DNA from: Desulfobacterales bacterium S7086C20
Lineage (GTDB): Bacteria; Desulfobacterota; Desulfobacteria; Desulfobacterales; C00003060
NCBI GenBank assembly: GCA_001751075.1
Contig: MAVP01000006.1
Coordinates: 1-37,623 of the forward strand
Length of the DNA: 37,623 nt
Direction: 5' to 3'
Shown in pieces: positions 1 to 13,156 of this stretch. The notes under the pieces are model-generated. The model made no database searches. It was not told where the DNA came from and worked only from the letters and a program-made list of their open reading frames with translations. The translations under genes were made by a program, and so were the position numbers. How positions within the stretch are numbered: the first letter of the stretch is position 1; the number at the start of each line of letters is the position of its first letter.

Positions 1-155
1 CTGCCAAAGGAGCTTTTGGTTGCAGCTACGAATACGACCAGGAGAGAAAAGAAGATAACCAGAGTCTCAATGCCCCCGAAATAAGACTTCTGCGGAGGAT
101 AATAAGTGGAATAAACAAGAAGAACTAAGATGAAGTAAATAAAATTGCCATACAT
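1..155 (-). CDS. Hydrophobic membrane protein, N-terminal part only (runs off window start)
   Basis: Open minus-strand frame from ATG at 155 to window edge: MYGNFIYFILVLLVYSTYYPPQKSYFGGIETLVIFFSLLVVFVAATKSSFG; two hydrophobic segments, no stop. No clear Shine-Dalgarno seen. Confidence 0.4.
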   Translation of the reverse strand, partial: MYGNFIYFILVLLVYSTYYPPQKSYFGGIETLVIFFSLLVVFVAATKSSFG

Positions 156-227
156 GGTTAAGACGCTGAATGTATTAGGAGGCCTTGAAGCCATGGCCTT
201 GAGATGTGCCTATCTCCCCAGAGTATT

Positions 228-3549
<3,322 letters not shown>

Positions 3550-3557
<8 letters not shown>

Positions 3558-4755
3558 GGCGTCTCCTAGCAAATTCCGATTGGAGTTCTTCCCACTTGTA
3601 TGGCACAGCTTTTCCGTCCCTAATAATGATTGGCCATACTGAATGGCAGGCTTGGTGGTCATCTAAAGCAAGGTGCAATGATTGTCCTAATCCGATGTCA
3701 AAATCACCGAGTCGTTCCAGGGCTGTAATCACGGCTTCTCTGGTAATAGGCCCATCAATATTTTCCGAGGCTTGAAAGAAAATCCTGGCAGCTATATATC
3801 CCTCCAATGAGCCGAATGTGGGTGTTGCCGAAGGATCCCATAGATGAATGGCCTTCCGGAATCTGTTAACGATAGGCAGATCGGCCTCAATATGCGGTAC
3901 GACCTGCGTGACAATCACCCCATTGCCGTGCTCGCCTAGTTTATCAGCTAACGGCTCGGCCCCGACAAAAGAGACGTTCAAAAAAAGCGCATCCAGTCCG
4001 CTTTTTTTTGCAAGTGTAATGAAAACGGCACAGGGGGCATAAGCCCCGACCATAATGACTGCGCGTGGCTGCGTATTAGCCATGATCATGTCAGCCAAGG
4101 CGTTTTCCACTGCCAGCGTGTTTCGTTCATATCGGCTGTGGATGATGATATGTTCGTCTCGCAGTCCGTGACGTTTTAGCGCAGCAATTCCACCGGTATA
4201 ACCGGCATCCCCATACGCATCCCGTTGCGTGAAAAAAGCAATTTCGCGTGGTTTGAGCCCGCCGAATTTTACCAACCCATCGACCATGGCGGCAGTCTCT
4301 TCGGCATAACTTGCCCGGTAATTTATCACAAAGCGATCCGGCGGAGTCTTTCGCAGGACCCCCGCCCCGGTAAAGGCTCCGAAAAACGGGGTTCTGCTCG
4401 CATTCGCTATAGGAATGGCTGCAACGGCCGTAGGGGTCCCCACATTTCCTATTACGGCAAGGACCTGCTCTCCATCGATGAGCTTGCGCATGTTAGGAGC
4501 TGTACGAGACGGTTCATAACCATCATCGAGAGATATAAGGTTAACACTGCGTCCATGCATACCACCAGATCTATTAACCTCACTGATGGCTGTAAATACT
4601 CCTGCTCGCATGTTGATGCCGAGGATGGCGGCAGGGCCACTCAACGCGGTAGACATACCCAACACAATCTTGTCTTTCCTGGCGGATAATTGGTTTTCAG
4701 AGGCTAAAGCCATCCCGCAATAGAGAAAAGTAATGGCACAAACTACAACAAGCAT
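3550..4755 (-). CDS. ABC-type branched-chain amino acid/amide-like periplasmic substrate-binding protein
   Basis: Signal peptide MLVVVCAITFLYCGMALA after SD-like gcgaggaaaa; LGMSTALSGPAAILGINMRAGVFTAISEVN...GVGTPTA-like body typical of Peripla_BP_6. ORF is open to 4890; 4755 is the preferred start. Confidence 0.85.
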
Positions 4756-5053
4756 GCATTTTCCTCGCGGAAAGTTTCTTTGTAATTGGTCCGAATGGAA
4801 ACACCTAGGAGGAGTCCTTGAGGCGCCGGCTGATACCGGAAAGAACATTTTGATAAAGGACGAGAATACAGGAGCTATACCGCTGTTCATAAAGTTACCT
4901 CCAAGCTTGCATTATTCCTATGCTACAAACGCAGTCAGAGGAACGGATTTGACTTGTTTGTGCTGCTTGATTTCTATGTATTGCGAAGAGCATAGGTTTC
5001 TGGAAGATAAAGCAATTATCATGCCGCGCTGTCTGGCTAATACCGGGATTTAT

Positions 5054-5114
5054 TCAGTTTTCAGTTGTCAGTTGTCGGTTACCAGTTTTCAGTGATCAGT
5101 GGTCAGTTGGCAGT
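5054..5114. repeat. Degenerate heptamer-type tandem repeat (cagttNt units)
   Basis: cagttttcagttgtcagttgtcggttaccagttttcagtgatcagtggtcagttggcagt read directly. Confidence 0.85.
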
Positions 5115-5150
5115 ATTCATTTTTGACCTGTTTGTGGATGGACAACGGTA

Positions 5151-5389
5151 ATGAACTCGTAAAAAGTCCGCAAACAGACGACAAAGTAAAAAGCTCCAGA
5201 TGCAAGGCGCGCGTACTGTCCTCAAGCCACTTCAGTGGCGCTATCTTGAGGAATGAGACGTACTTATCGTACGTCGCAGTGATTTACCCTGTTAAATCGG
5301 CTTCGCCGTCTCGCGTAGCGAGAATTTAACAGGGCGGGGATGAATCCAGCCTCGGCGGGACGCAGATGGACTTTTTGCGAAGTCGTCAA
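5151..5389. repeat. Family A palindromic/TIR repeat, copy A1, carrying a nested palindrome
   Basis: Ends ctcgtaaaaagtcc / ggactttttgcgaagtcgtca; core caaggcgcgcg...gagacgtacttatcgtacgtcgcagtga shared with 37275-37427; contains ccctgttaaat...atttaacaggg inverted repeat. Confidence 0.85.
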
Positions 5390-5477
5390 TTGTATTGACT
5401 CCAATGTTTGGTCGTGATAGCTGTCAGAGCATAGTTCAGGTACAATAGAAAAGGATTTGACAAGAAGGAAAAAGGAC

Positions 5478-5870
5478 ATGTTTAAAGTATTGGGTCGAGC
5501 AGCCCTTTTGTTGGTCATTGCCATTCAGCTTTCCGGATGCCCTGCTGCTGTATTTGTGGCAGGGGGGGCGGCCGGGGCAGGAGGGATAGTTTGGGTTAAA
5601 GGAAAGCTCAAGGAACAGCTTGACAGCCCCCTTACAAAGGTCCATGAAGCTACCATTACAGTCCTTAAGGCCTTTGAACTCCCCGTTGAAAAGGATATGA
5701 AAGACAAACTCGCCGCCAAGGTTGAGTCAAGGTTCGCTGACGGGAAGCGGCTTTGGATTGATATACGTTCTATTTCCGAATCTTTGACAGAAATCTCGAT
5801 ACGTATCGGTGTCTTTGGAAACAAGTCAAGGTCAGAAAGAATTCTTAGAAAGATTAGGGACTACCTTTAG
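5478..5870 (+). CDS. DUF3568-like putative lipoprotein
   Basis: MFKVLGRAALLLVIAIQLSGCPAAVFVAGGAAGAGGIVWVKGKL: lipobox LSGC followed by Gly/Ala-rich segment; ORF from 5457, start 5478 preferred (aaaggac SD). Confidence 0.75.
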   Translation: MFKVLGRAALLLVIAIQLSGCPAAVFVAGGAAGAGGIVWVKGKLKEQLDSPLTKVHEATITVLKAFELPVEKDMKDKLAAKVESRFADGKRLWIDIRSISESLTEISIRIGVFGNKSRSERILRKIRDYL

Positions 5871-5876
5871 GCGAGT

Positions 5877-6206
5877 TCACCGCGGTCCTTTCATGATCTT
5901 CAAACAAACCAAATAGTGCCCCCCATACTTGCCATGTTCGTCCTTTGTAATATCGCGTATTTGTGTTTCAATAGAGTGCGGAGGATAGGATGAGTCTTTG
6001 GAATAGTACTTTACGTTGAATATATCTCCTGTCTTGAGCCAGGGCAGGAGATTCGAGTCCTGCCTTACTAATACGCACGTAGATTTCGAGACAAGATTTC
6101 GAAGCTTGAACTGATAGACAAGATCAAGCCCCTTCACGGTTAACTCAGCACTGTAATATTGATCAGAAATGTTTTCGTAGTGGGAACTTTTTTCCGCCAT
6201 AATCAA
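5877..6206 (-). CDS. Hypothetical protein, possibly PilZ-like
   Basis: 109 aa ORF, compact beta-rich pattern (YSAELTVKGLDLVYQFKLRNLVSKSTCVLVRQDS...LKTGDIFNVKYY); no overlap with stronger ORFs. Family call is weak. Confidence 0.5.
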   Translation of the reverse strand: MIMAEKSSHYENISDQYYSAELTVKGLDLVYQFKLRNLVSKSTCVLVRQDSNLLPWLKTGDIFNVKYYSKDSSYPPHSIETQIRDITKDEHGKYGGHYLVCLKIMKGPR

Positions 6207-6370
6207 ATGTTTCAGGTGCCGTCTGGAGGATTCGTCTTTAACCCCATGATGTTATTTTTTGGCCACCATTTTGACTGTGGGTATAGCAAGATTAGTGCCA
6301 ACCCAGGCCATAAAGTATATCCCTCAACAACTAGACACCTGGTCGTGGAGGTAATAACAAGGATATAGGG

Positions 6371-7972
6371 ATGTATCGGCGAGACTTAGAAAAGGAAAGG
6401 ACTACCTTAGAAAACCCACTAAAGGCGGGAACCCTAAATTTTGCCGCCACGTATATGGCTCTTGGTGATTTGCACAGCCTTGTCGAAACATATCCGCAAG
6501 TTGCCCACCTTGAAACGGTCTCTGCCTTCAAGCAAGTCCTTGAAAGTCCGGATTTCACTTCTGAAACGCAGGCTTTTTTTCTGTACAAGAAAGCTGCTGA
6601 AGCTCTCACTTTCCTTGTTACCAACACCGCCGGAAGCCCCTTGGCCTTTCACTCGCTTACCACACTCCAAGGGCTTCTTGGCGCTACCAAAGGACATTCC
6701 CACAGGGCGTCTGCCGAGGCAATTGGTTCCCTTCCACTTTCAGTCGGCGGTCCCAAGATAGACGGTAACATTACCAAGGAGATTCCACGGATAACGTGGC
6801 GCGAAATACTCGACAAGGAAAAGATTGCCTGTCGTGAGAACACGATAGTCCTGGGAAGGAGCTTGGTGGCATACATAGATAAGTCAGATTCATTGCTGGC
6901 AGTCAAATTGGTGTCCAGCGAGGATTATATCGAATCCGCTTCAAGGGAAGCGGCCTGGATGGAAAAGTTGCGCTCTAACGGTCATTCCTTCCCACTCAGG
7001 TTCAATATACCAAAACCCATTAAGGTTAATGGAAGTAGCGTATTTAAGCTCAGAAAAATTCCGGAAGATATTTTTCAAACAATGGGACCAACTTCTGATC
7101 TATATGCAATCGCTTTTATTGCCCACAAGGACTATTTCGCCTATCCCAACGATCACAGGCCTGGAAAGCAACTTTGTGCGGAGGCCTTCAAAGAGGTCAT
7201 CTTCAGAAATGCGTGGCTATTAGGAAGGCTTACTTCGCTGGGCATAGTCCACTGCGCCCCTATTCCACTTTTTCATAACCGAGTTCAGAGAGGAAGAAGG
7301 CCGGATCGTGGCCTCTATGAATGGCAACGGGCAGGAAGGTTGGACAGATGGCTTCAGTCTTGTCGTTACCCAAATTTTGGCCTTACGGGGATTAGAGACT
7401 TTGAACACATCATTTCTTTTAACGGATCTTCTCGACAACTTTACAATCGGGTGGGAACCCAAATACTCAGCCTACTTCTGACTACCGGCAGTTATTTCCG
7501 CAATAAAGATTTTAAAAGATTAGGATTTGACAAGGAAGGCAACGCTGTAGATGCCCGAGACCTTTTCGATAAACCCTTCTTTAAAGAGCTTATCCAAGGC
7601 ATCTTCCTTGCTTATTATGATGGTTTTACAAACATGAAATTTGCCGGGCAAATCCCCCTTGATTTTGATGACCTCATCTGCCGTATGATTGATGAGATGG
7701 GAGTAGATCACCACATGGAAGAAATATTGAGGGTGGTAGACCAAAGGGAAATGTCGGATGAGTTTTTCAAGCAATTTCTAAAAAATCGCGGGTATTCTGA
7801 TAAAGATATTAAAACCGAAGAAAAAGGGGTCAGAGAAATCACCACCTATACCGGACCGCACCTGGGTGGGTTTAACGAACGAATATCGATCCCAGAACTG
7901 ATTGATTCCGTCGGGACAATGTCTGCTTTGTGTATCTCGGGCAAGTTTTGGTCGGAAACCTTGACGACTTAG
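6371..7972 (+). CDS. SidJ-related kinase-fold protein (putative pseudokinase/polyglutamylase-like)
   Basis: 533 aa; helical N-terminus followed by kinase-like motifs: LLAVKLVSSE (VAIK-like Lys), SREAAWMEKL (alphaC Glu-like), GIVHCAPIPLFHNRVQRGRRPD (catalytic-loop-like) and TGIRDFEHI (DFG-like). Assignment from motif recognition. Confidence 0.6.
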   Translation: MYRRDLEKERTTLENPLKAGTLNFAATYMALGDLHSLVETYPQVAHLETVSAFKQVLESPDFTSETQAFFLYKKAAEALTFLVTNTAGSPLAFHSLTTLQGLLGATKGHSHRASAEAIGSLPLSVGGPKIDGNITKEIPRITWREILDKEKIACRENTIVLGRSLVAYIDKSDSLLAVKLVSSEDYIESASREAAWMEKLRSNGHSFPLRFNIPKPIKVNGSSVFKLRKIPEDIFQTMGPTSDLYAIAFIAHKDYFAYPNDHRPGKQLCAEAFKEVIFRNAWLLGRLTSLGIVHCAPIPLFHNRVQRGRRPDRGLYEWQRAGRLDRWLQSCRYPNFGLTGIRDFEHIISFNGSSRQLYNRVGTQILSLLLTTGSYFRNKDFKRLGFDKEGNAVDARDLFDKPFFKELIQGIFLAYYDGFTNMKFAGQIPLDFDDLICRMIDEMGVDHHMEEILRVVDQREMSDEFFKQFLKNRGYSDKDIKTEEKGVREITTYTGPHLGGFNERISIPELIDSVGTMSALCISGKFWSETLTT

Positions 7973-7982
7973 TAAAAAGTCA
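7961..7982. repeat. Family A repeat terminus (solo TIR, A2)
   Basis: ttgacgacttagtaaaaagtca, compare tgacgacttcgtaaaaagtca at 37275. Confidence 0.7.
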
Positions 7983-8092
7983 AGTTTCAGACACCCTCCA
8001 GCAATAAAAATTCCAAAAGTTTACTAAAGTTCTCAGGCCCAAGTATCGAAAAGCAAATAATAAACCGAAAAAAAGTACTGGGAGGATGAGTT

Positions 8093-10075
8093 ATGAATGC
8101 AGAGGTATCTTCAAAGGAACTTTTAGGGATCGGTGAACTGCTCTCGAAGGCATGGGAAATCTACAAAAAACGCATGATTACTCTCATTCTTGTCGGACTT
8201 GGGGTAGTGCTTTTACCACTGCTTTCACTTGTGCCGTTTGTTGGGTTAGGCTTTGTTGTATCATTATCCTTACCTGAACTACGGGTAGGCATTATGTCGT
8301 TTAGTATCCTGTTGGGAGTAATTGCCATGGCTTGGGTCGGAAACTGGGCCTTTTCTGCTTTTCTGACAGCCATAGTAGATGAGAAATGCGACATAAAAGA
8401 AGCCTTCCAAAAGGGCAAACCCAAGATCATTGGGCACATGTGGCTGGCCATGTTGACAGCCTTGATTTTAACAGGCGCTCATCTTCTCCTGATTATTCCA
8501 GGTATTATTTTTACAGTTTGGTTCTTCTTCGCCCCTTTTGTTTTTATTGATGAAGATGTTCGGGGAATGAACGCCCTTTTGAAGAGCAAGGAATATGTGC
8601 GTGGCAGGTGGTCAGGCGTTGGCTTAAGATTGCTGGCTATTTGGCTTATCACCGCTCTTGTTTCTGCTATACCAGTTATAGGACAGTTAATCGCGCTTTT
8701 CTTGATACCTTTTAGCTTTATCTATTCATTCCTTCTCTATCAAAACCTTAAGGCTATAAGGGACGACCTCTCCTTTCAGCCCACAGGCAAAGAAAAAATC
8801 GGCATTGTTGCCACCGGCACCCTTGGTTACGTCCTCCCGGTTATCGTAGTATTTGCCCTCATGGGTTCAATGTTTATGATCCCTTTTTCCATGTTAAAGG
8901 CCAAGATAACAGGTCAATCACCTTTTCCCGTTAGTATGGGACAACCCAACTCCCGTGGCCATATAGTGAAGACTTCAAGCTTCAAGGTAACGTCAGTGGC
9001 CCAGACTACCGGCGCCGACACAAGAACCCAGATTGCGATACTAGAAGACAAGACGCAGGATTGGACCAAGCGCTCTCAAGTTGCCTTCAGGCTAGGTCAG
9101 TCAAAAGACAGTAAAGCTATCAACCCACTCATAGCCGCCCTTAGAAACGACGAAAAATGGATGGTGCGCAAGAATGCCGCCGACTCCCTGGCAACGTTGG
9201 GCACTCATGAGGCAGTACCTTCCCTAATTAGTGCCCTTGAATCAGACAAAAATGTTTTTGTACGCGAGGCCGCTGCCAAGGCCCTGGGAAACCTGGGTGA
9301 TGAACGTGCCGTCGAGCCCTTACAAAACGCCTTGAGCGACCAGGGCGTTGTTATGACCCAAAAAGAGGGAAAGATGGTAAAAGAAAAGTCGGTTGCCAAG
9401 GCAGCCGAAGAGGCCTTAAAACATTTTAGTGTTGACGACAAAAAGATAGCTTTTTTTGCCAAGAAATCTACCGCAACTACTGAAAGGGCCCAGAAGCACA
9501 AAAAGGACCTCAAACCTCAACCCATCAATGAACAAAAAGGGCCGAACAATAAAAAGACTACGGGATTTGAAAAGAGTGTCAAGGCCTGTACCAAGGCAAT
9601 CAAGATCCGGCCTGAAGATGCTCTAGCCTATCATAATCGTGCGGTTGCCCATTTTAGGCTTGGGCATTACCAACGAGCTGTTGACGATTTTAACAAGGCC
9701 ATTGAATTTGCTCCCGGAGAGGCAACAACTTACTATAATCGAGCCATCGCCTATGGCATACTCGGTAAGCACAAGGAAGCCATCGAAGATGGAACCAAGA
9801 CCATAAAACTAAACTCTCAATACGCCAATGCCTATGTTAACCGTGGGATAGACTACCTCGCATCCGGTAATTGCGATAAGGCCTTTGATGATTTTAATAA
9901 GGCCATTGAATTTAACTCTAAGGACTTTTCGGCCTATTATGCTCGAGGTGTCGCGTATTACAAGCTTGGTTCCAATAAACGAGCGATCAAGGATTTTGAG
10001 AAAGCTGCTCAGATGGGCAGCCAAAAGGCGCGGGATTATTTGAAAACCCGCGAGGCTCTTCCTCCTCAATCATGA
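8093..10075 (+). CDS. Multi-domain protein: N-terminal polytopic membrane domain, HEAT-like repeats, C-terminal TPRs
   Basis: SD gggagga before ATG; about six hydrophobic helices, then HEAT-like repeats (PLIAALRNDEKWMVRKNAADSLATLG, SALESDKNVFVREAAAKALGNLGDERAVEPL), then TPRs (AYHNRAVAHFRLGHYQRAVDDFNKAIEFAPG and following). Confidence 0.85.
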   Translation: MNAEVSSKELLGIGELLSKAWEIYKKRMITLILVGLGVVLLPLLSLVPFVGLGFVVSLSLPELRVGIMSFSILLGVIAMAWVGNWAFSAFLTAIVDEKCDIKEAFQKGKPKIIGHMWLAMLTALILTGAHLLLIIPGIIFTVWFFFAPFVFIDEDVRGMNALLKSKEYVRGRWSGVGLRLLAIWLITALVSAIPVIGQLIALFLIPFSFIYSFLLYQNLKAIRDDLSFQPTGKEKIGIVATGTLGYVLPVIVVFALMGSMFMIPFSMLKAKITGQSPFPVSMGQPNSRGHIVKTSSFKVTSVAQTTGADTRTQIAILEDKTQDWTKRSQVAFRLGQSKDSKAINPLIAALRNDEKWMVRKNAADSLATLGTHEAVPSLISALESDKNVFVREAAAKALGNLGDERAVEPLQNALSDQGVVMTQKEGKMVKEKSVAKAAEEALKHFSVDDKKIAFFAKKSTATTERAQKHKKDLKPQPINEQKGPNNKKTTGFEKSVKACTKAIKIRPEDALAYHNRAVAHFRLGHYQRAVDDFNKAIEFAPGEATTYYNRAIAYGILGKHKEAIEDGTKTIKLNSQYANAYVNRGIDYLASGNCDKAFDDFNKAIEFNSKDFSAYYARGVAYYKLGSNKRAIKDFEKAAQMGSQKARDYLKTREALPPQS

Positions 10076-10092
10076 CGACTTCGTAAAAAATC
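10073..10092. repeat. Family A repeat terminus (solo TIR, A3)
   Basis: tgacgacttcgtaaaaaatc. Confidence 0.65.
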
Positions 10093-10119
10093 CATCAATC
10101 ATAAGCTTTGGCATGAACT

Positions 10120-10929
10120 TTGATAGGGATTAATAAGCCAGAGCCGACCATGAGGATTCCAATCAAAAACGATATGATTTCTCCCGCTTACCATGTCAAG
10201 CAGGCTGCGGCAGATTATCCTTCCATAAAAACCGATGGGTACAACAACGGTGAGGCTAACTCATTTGAAGGATTGTTAAGAGATATTATTGAAACCATAG
10301 AAGAAAGGGGGACTCTTTCTATTGAAAGAACCCCTCTGGACGAGACAAAACTCCAAAAGTTGGTTGAGATGGTGCAAACAGAAATGAGCAATCTGCTTTT
10401 CAGTGTTGTTGCAAATCATGAGGGGGAAAGTGATTTCTGGGAAACTCAGAGTAGGTTGTTCAACCTCTTTCCAACAGGCAATTTGCATAAATCGTCAGTG
10501 TCAAATATTCGACAGGATCACCATAAGGAAGACCTGGCCCTGTCACGAGACAGAATCGATGACATCATTGGTCATGCCTCGAAGAAGTACCATGTCGACC
10601 CTGATTTGGTAATGGCGGTCGTTCAGGCTGAAAGCGATTTTAATGCCACTTGTACATCATCTAAAGGTGCAATGGGGCTTATGCAGCTTATGCCGGAAAC
10701 GGCCGAAGAACTCGGAGTAAAAAATGCGTACAATCCCGTCGAAAACATTATGGGAGGAACACGCTATTTAAAAGGCCTTCTGGATAGGTATGATGGTAAT
10801 ATTCCCCTTGCATTGGCAGCCTACAACTGGGGGATGGGTAACGTTGAAAGGCACCCCGGCAAGCTGCCGCAAGAAACGCGAACATACATTGCCCGCGTTA
10901 ACCAATACTATCGTGAGCAGTCCGGCTAA
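10120..10929 (+). CDS. Lytic transglycosylase (SLT domain)
   Basis: VMAVVQAESDFNATCTSSKGAMGLMQLMPETAEELGVKNAYNPVENIMGGTRYLKGLLDRYDGNIPLALAAYNWG; true start may be 10150. Confidence 0.9.
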   Translation: MIGINKPEPTMRIPIKNDMISPAYHVKQAAADYPSIKTDGYNNGEANSFEGLLRDIIETIEERGTLSIERTPLDETKLQKLVEMVQTEMSNLLFSVVANHEGESDFWETQSRLFNLFPTGNLHKSSVSNIRQDHHKEDLALSRDRIDDIIGHASKKYHVDPDLVMAVVQAESDFNATCTSSKGAMGLMQLMPETAEELGVKNAYNPVENIMGGTRYLKGLLDRYDGNIPLALAAYNWGMGNVERHPGKLPQETRTYIARVNQYYREQSG

Positions 10930-11204
10930 CCCGCGGATATTGCCTTGCCCCTCAATTTTTTTCTAAACCCAGGCAGACCACTCAAGCCGGCAATAAGCAA
11001 AAGCATGGTAACCGGCTCCAAGATTTGGTTCCTTAACAAATAGAAGATGCCATAAAAAAGCAAGCCGACTACAAAACATATTACATACATCAATGTTGCA
11101 GTGGAGAAAAAGGCTGCAAGCTCCCCCATTGTTAAAGCGCCAAGACTTACTTCACGACTGCCAAGTTCCCTTCTTCCGGCCTTATTACCGTCTTCGCCTG
11201 ACAT
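10926..11204 (-). CDS. Small hypothetical membrane protein
   Basis: 92 aa with two hydrophobic segments; convergent with preceding gene, stops overlap. Confidence 0.55.
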   Translation of the reverse strand: MSGEDGNKAGRRELGSREVSLGALTMGELAAFFSTATLMYVICFVVGLLFYGIFYLLRNQILEPVTMLLLIAGLSGLPGFRKKLRGKAISAG

Positions 11205-11401
11205 TTTGCCCCTCCTTGAAGCACTCCTTCAGTTAAAGCACCTGCCAATATCCGTATCAAAGGTCATGCCAGTTTTTCAAAAACTAAATATTGCTGTAAA
11301 TTTAGCATGTTACGCAACACCAGTCCAGGTGGGACGGAAAAAGATTTCATATGCACTGCCTGCAAAATTGGAAAAACACTATTCTTTGAGGGTAAAAAAG
11401 T

Positions 11402-12976
11402 TCATATAACTTGGGCTCCCTTGTACTGAACCTCCAAGTCTTCATCCAGCCCGTCCCGGTCCATCTTCACGGCCAGGGGCAGATAATCCATGATGTCCTG
11501 AGCAGTCATTCCGTCTTTGCCTTTGTCTCTAGCAGCCAAATCGCCGGAAAGCCCATGGATGAATACCCCCTTTCTTACAGCATTCTCGATAGACAGACCC
11601 AAACCGAACATGGCAGCAATAGTCCCTGTCAGCACATCACCAGAGCCTGCTGTAGCCATGCCTGCATTACCGCTCATGTTGACAAAAACCTTTCTATCAG
11701 GAAAACCTATCAGTGTACGGGCGCCCTTCAAGACTATCATGGCGCCTAATTCGCCGGCAGTTCGCTGGAGGATGTCTACTTTATTGGCGCCTATCTCAGC
11801 TATTGTCATATTCACCAGCCTGGACATTTCACCCAAATGCGGTGTCAAAACGGTCACCGCTTCTCTTGCCTTTAGACTCTGCAAATCTCCACACAGTGCC
11901 GTAATGCCATCACCATCCACGAGAAGCGGTTTTTTGATTTCCCGCGCAAGTTGCCTTACTAGCTGCTGCGTTTCTTCTTCCAGGGCTAACCCCGGCCCCA
12001 GGACGACCATATCGACTTTATCTGCAAGTTCCAGCAGCAAATCTCTGTTTTCAAGGGAGATAGTTCCAGACAAAGTTTCCTCCTGAGGGGCGAAGACTAT
12101 CTCACTTGCCTTGTTGGCGATAAATGGAACAATAGATTTAGGCGCGGCAAGCCTCGAATATCCGCCGCCGGCTTTCATAAAAGAAAGTGCAGCAAAATAG
12201 GGCGCTCCGAAATAATTAACGGCGCCGGCAATAAACAAAACATCACCAAAGTCGCCCTTGTGGCTGTCCGGCCTTCTTAAGGGAAGATCAAAGTGAGAGT
12301 TGATTTCTACTCTCATAGATTCTGTCTCGTACATAGAAGGAGGAAAGGAGATGTGGGTAACATAAAGCTTGCCGCACAGATCATATCCCGGAAAGAGTAT
12401 GTTTCCCAGTTTTGGAAGCCCAAAGGTTACTGTATAGTCTGCCCTTATCGCTATTCCCATAATCCGTCCCGTATTGCCGTTAACACCGGAAGGTATATCA
12501 GCGCTGAAAACAGTCTTTGAAGAACTATTGACCAGTTCTATGACATCTCGGTATAATCCGCCAACATCCCGTGTAAGGCCTGTACCGAATATGGCATCCA
12601 CAACAGCTTCGCAATTGTAGATATCTGTTTTTATTGACTCGGCAGATTCCAGCTTGCTGACCTCAATAGGCAAACCGGATACAATATCGAGGTTTAATCT
12701 TGCCGCACCCTTATATTTGCTTTTATCACCCAGAATAAAGACCTTAACTGTACCGCCACTTGAGTGTATTTTTCTGGCTATAACAAAACCATCCCCCCCA
12801 TTGTTACCAATACCGCAAAGGACAACAAACTTCTTGTTCCTTATGCCGACTTCTTTTGATAGAATAAAGTAAAGGGCCTCTCCTGCGTTTTCCATCAAGA
12901 GTTCTTCCTTGATACCAAAATCCTTTACGGCAGTACTATCAAGCGCCCTCATCTCGGAAACCGTGCTAATCTTCAT
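11402..12976 (-). CDS. nnr: Bifunctional NAD(P)H-hydrate epimerase / ADP-dependent NAD(P)H-hydrate dehydratase
   Basis: N-terminal YjeF epimerase (VVLCGIGNNGGDGFVIAR, DAIFGTGLTRDV) and C-terminal dehydratase (VVLGPGLA, VLTPHLGEMSRL, AGSGDVLTGTIAAM). Confidence 0.93.
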   Translation of the reverse strand: MKISTVSEMRALDSTAVKDFGIKEELLMENAGEALYFILSKEVGIRNKKFVVLCGIGNNGGDGFVIARKIHSSGGTVKVFILGDKSKYKGAARLNLDIVSGLPIEVSKLESAESIKTDIYNCEAVVDAIFGTGLTRDVGGLYRDVIELVNSSSKTVFSADIPSGVNGNTGRIMGIAIRADYTVTFGLPKLGNILFPGYDLCGKLYVTHISFPPSMYETESMRVEINSHFDLPLRRPDSHKGDFGDVLFIAGAVNYFGAPYFAALSFMKAGGGYSRLAAPKSIVPFIANKASEIVFAPQEETLSGTISLENRDLLLELADKVDMVVLGPGLALEEETQQLVRQLAREIKKPLLVDGDGITALCGDLQSLKAREAVTVLTPHLGEMSRLVNMTIAEIGANKVDILQRTAGELGAMIVLKGARTLIGFPDRKVFVNMSGNAGMATAGSGDVLTGTIAAMFGLGLSIENAVRKGVFIHGLSGDLAARDKGKDGMTAQDIMDYLPLAVKMDRDGLDEDLEVQYKGAQVI

Positions 12977-13041
12977 TTTCTTTCCCTCCATTACTCAGTG
13001 CCTGGTCAAACGTGCAAACATTTATTGGTTCTCATTAATGA

Positions 13042-13079
13042 TGGTCTCGTAAAAAGGCCCATCTGGACTTTTTATAAGA
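13042..13079. repeat. Short family A-like palindrome without core (A4)
   Basis: tggtctcgtaaaaaggcccatctggactttttataaga. Confidence 0.5.
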
Positions 13080-13156
13080 TTGTGATTAATAGAAACCGAT
13101 TTTCTCAGTAAGTCCCCAACTTGTCAAGGGCGTGGCTGTCGACACATTCTGCTATC

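Noticed and set aside
4225-4689. 154-aa plus-strand ORF
   Set aside because: Antisense to the substrate-binding protein gene.
5054-5114. Possible CRISPR array
   Set aside because: Units are degenerate about 7-bp repeats without constant spacers; not CRISPR-like.
5264-5524. 86-aa minus-strand ORF
   Set aside because: Mostly derived from the palindromic repeat A1 and overlaps the lipoprotein gene start.
11517-12086. 189-aa plus-strand ORF
   Set aside because: Antisense shadow of the well-supported nnr gene; low-complexity Ser/Pro-rich translation.
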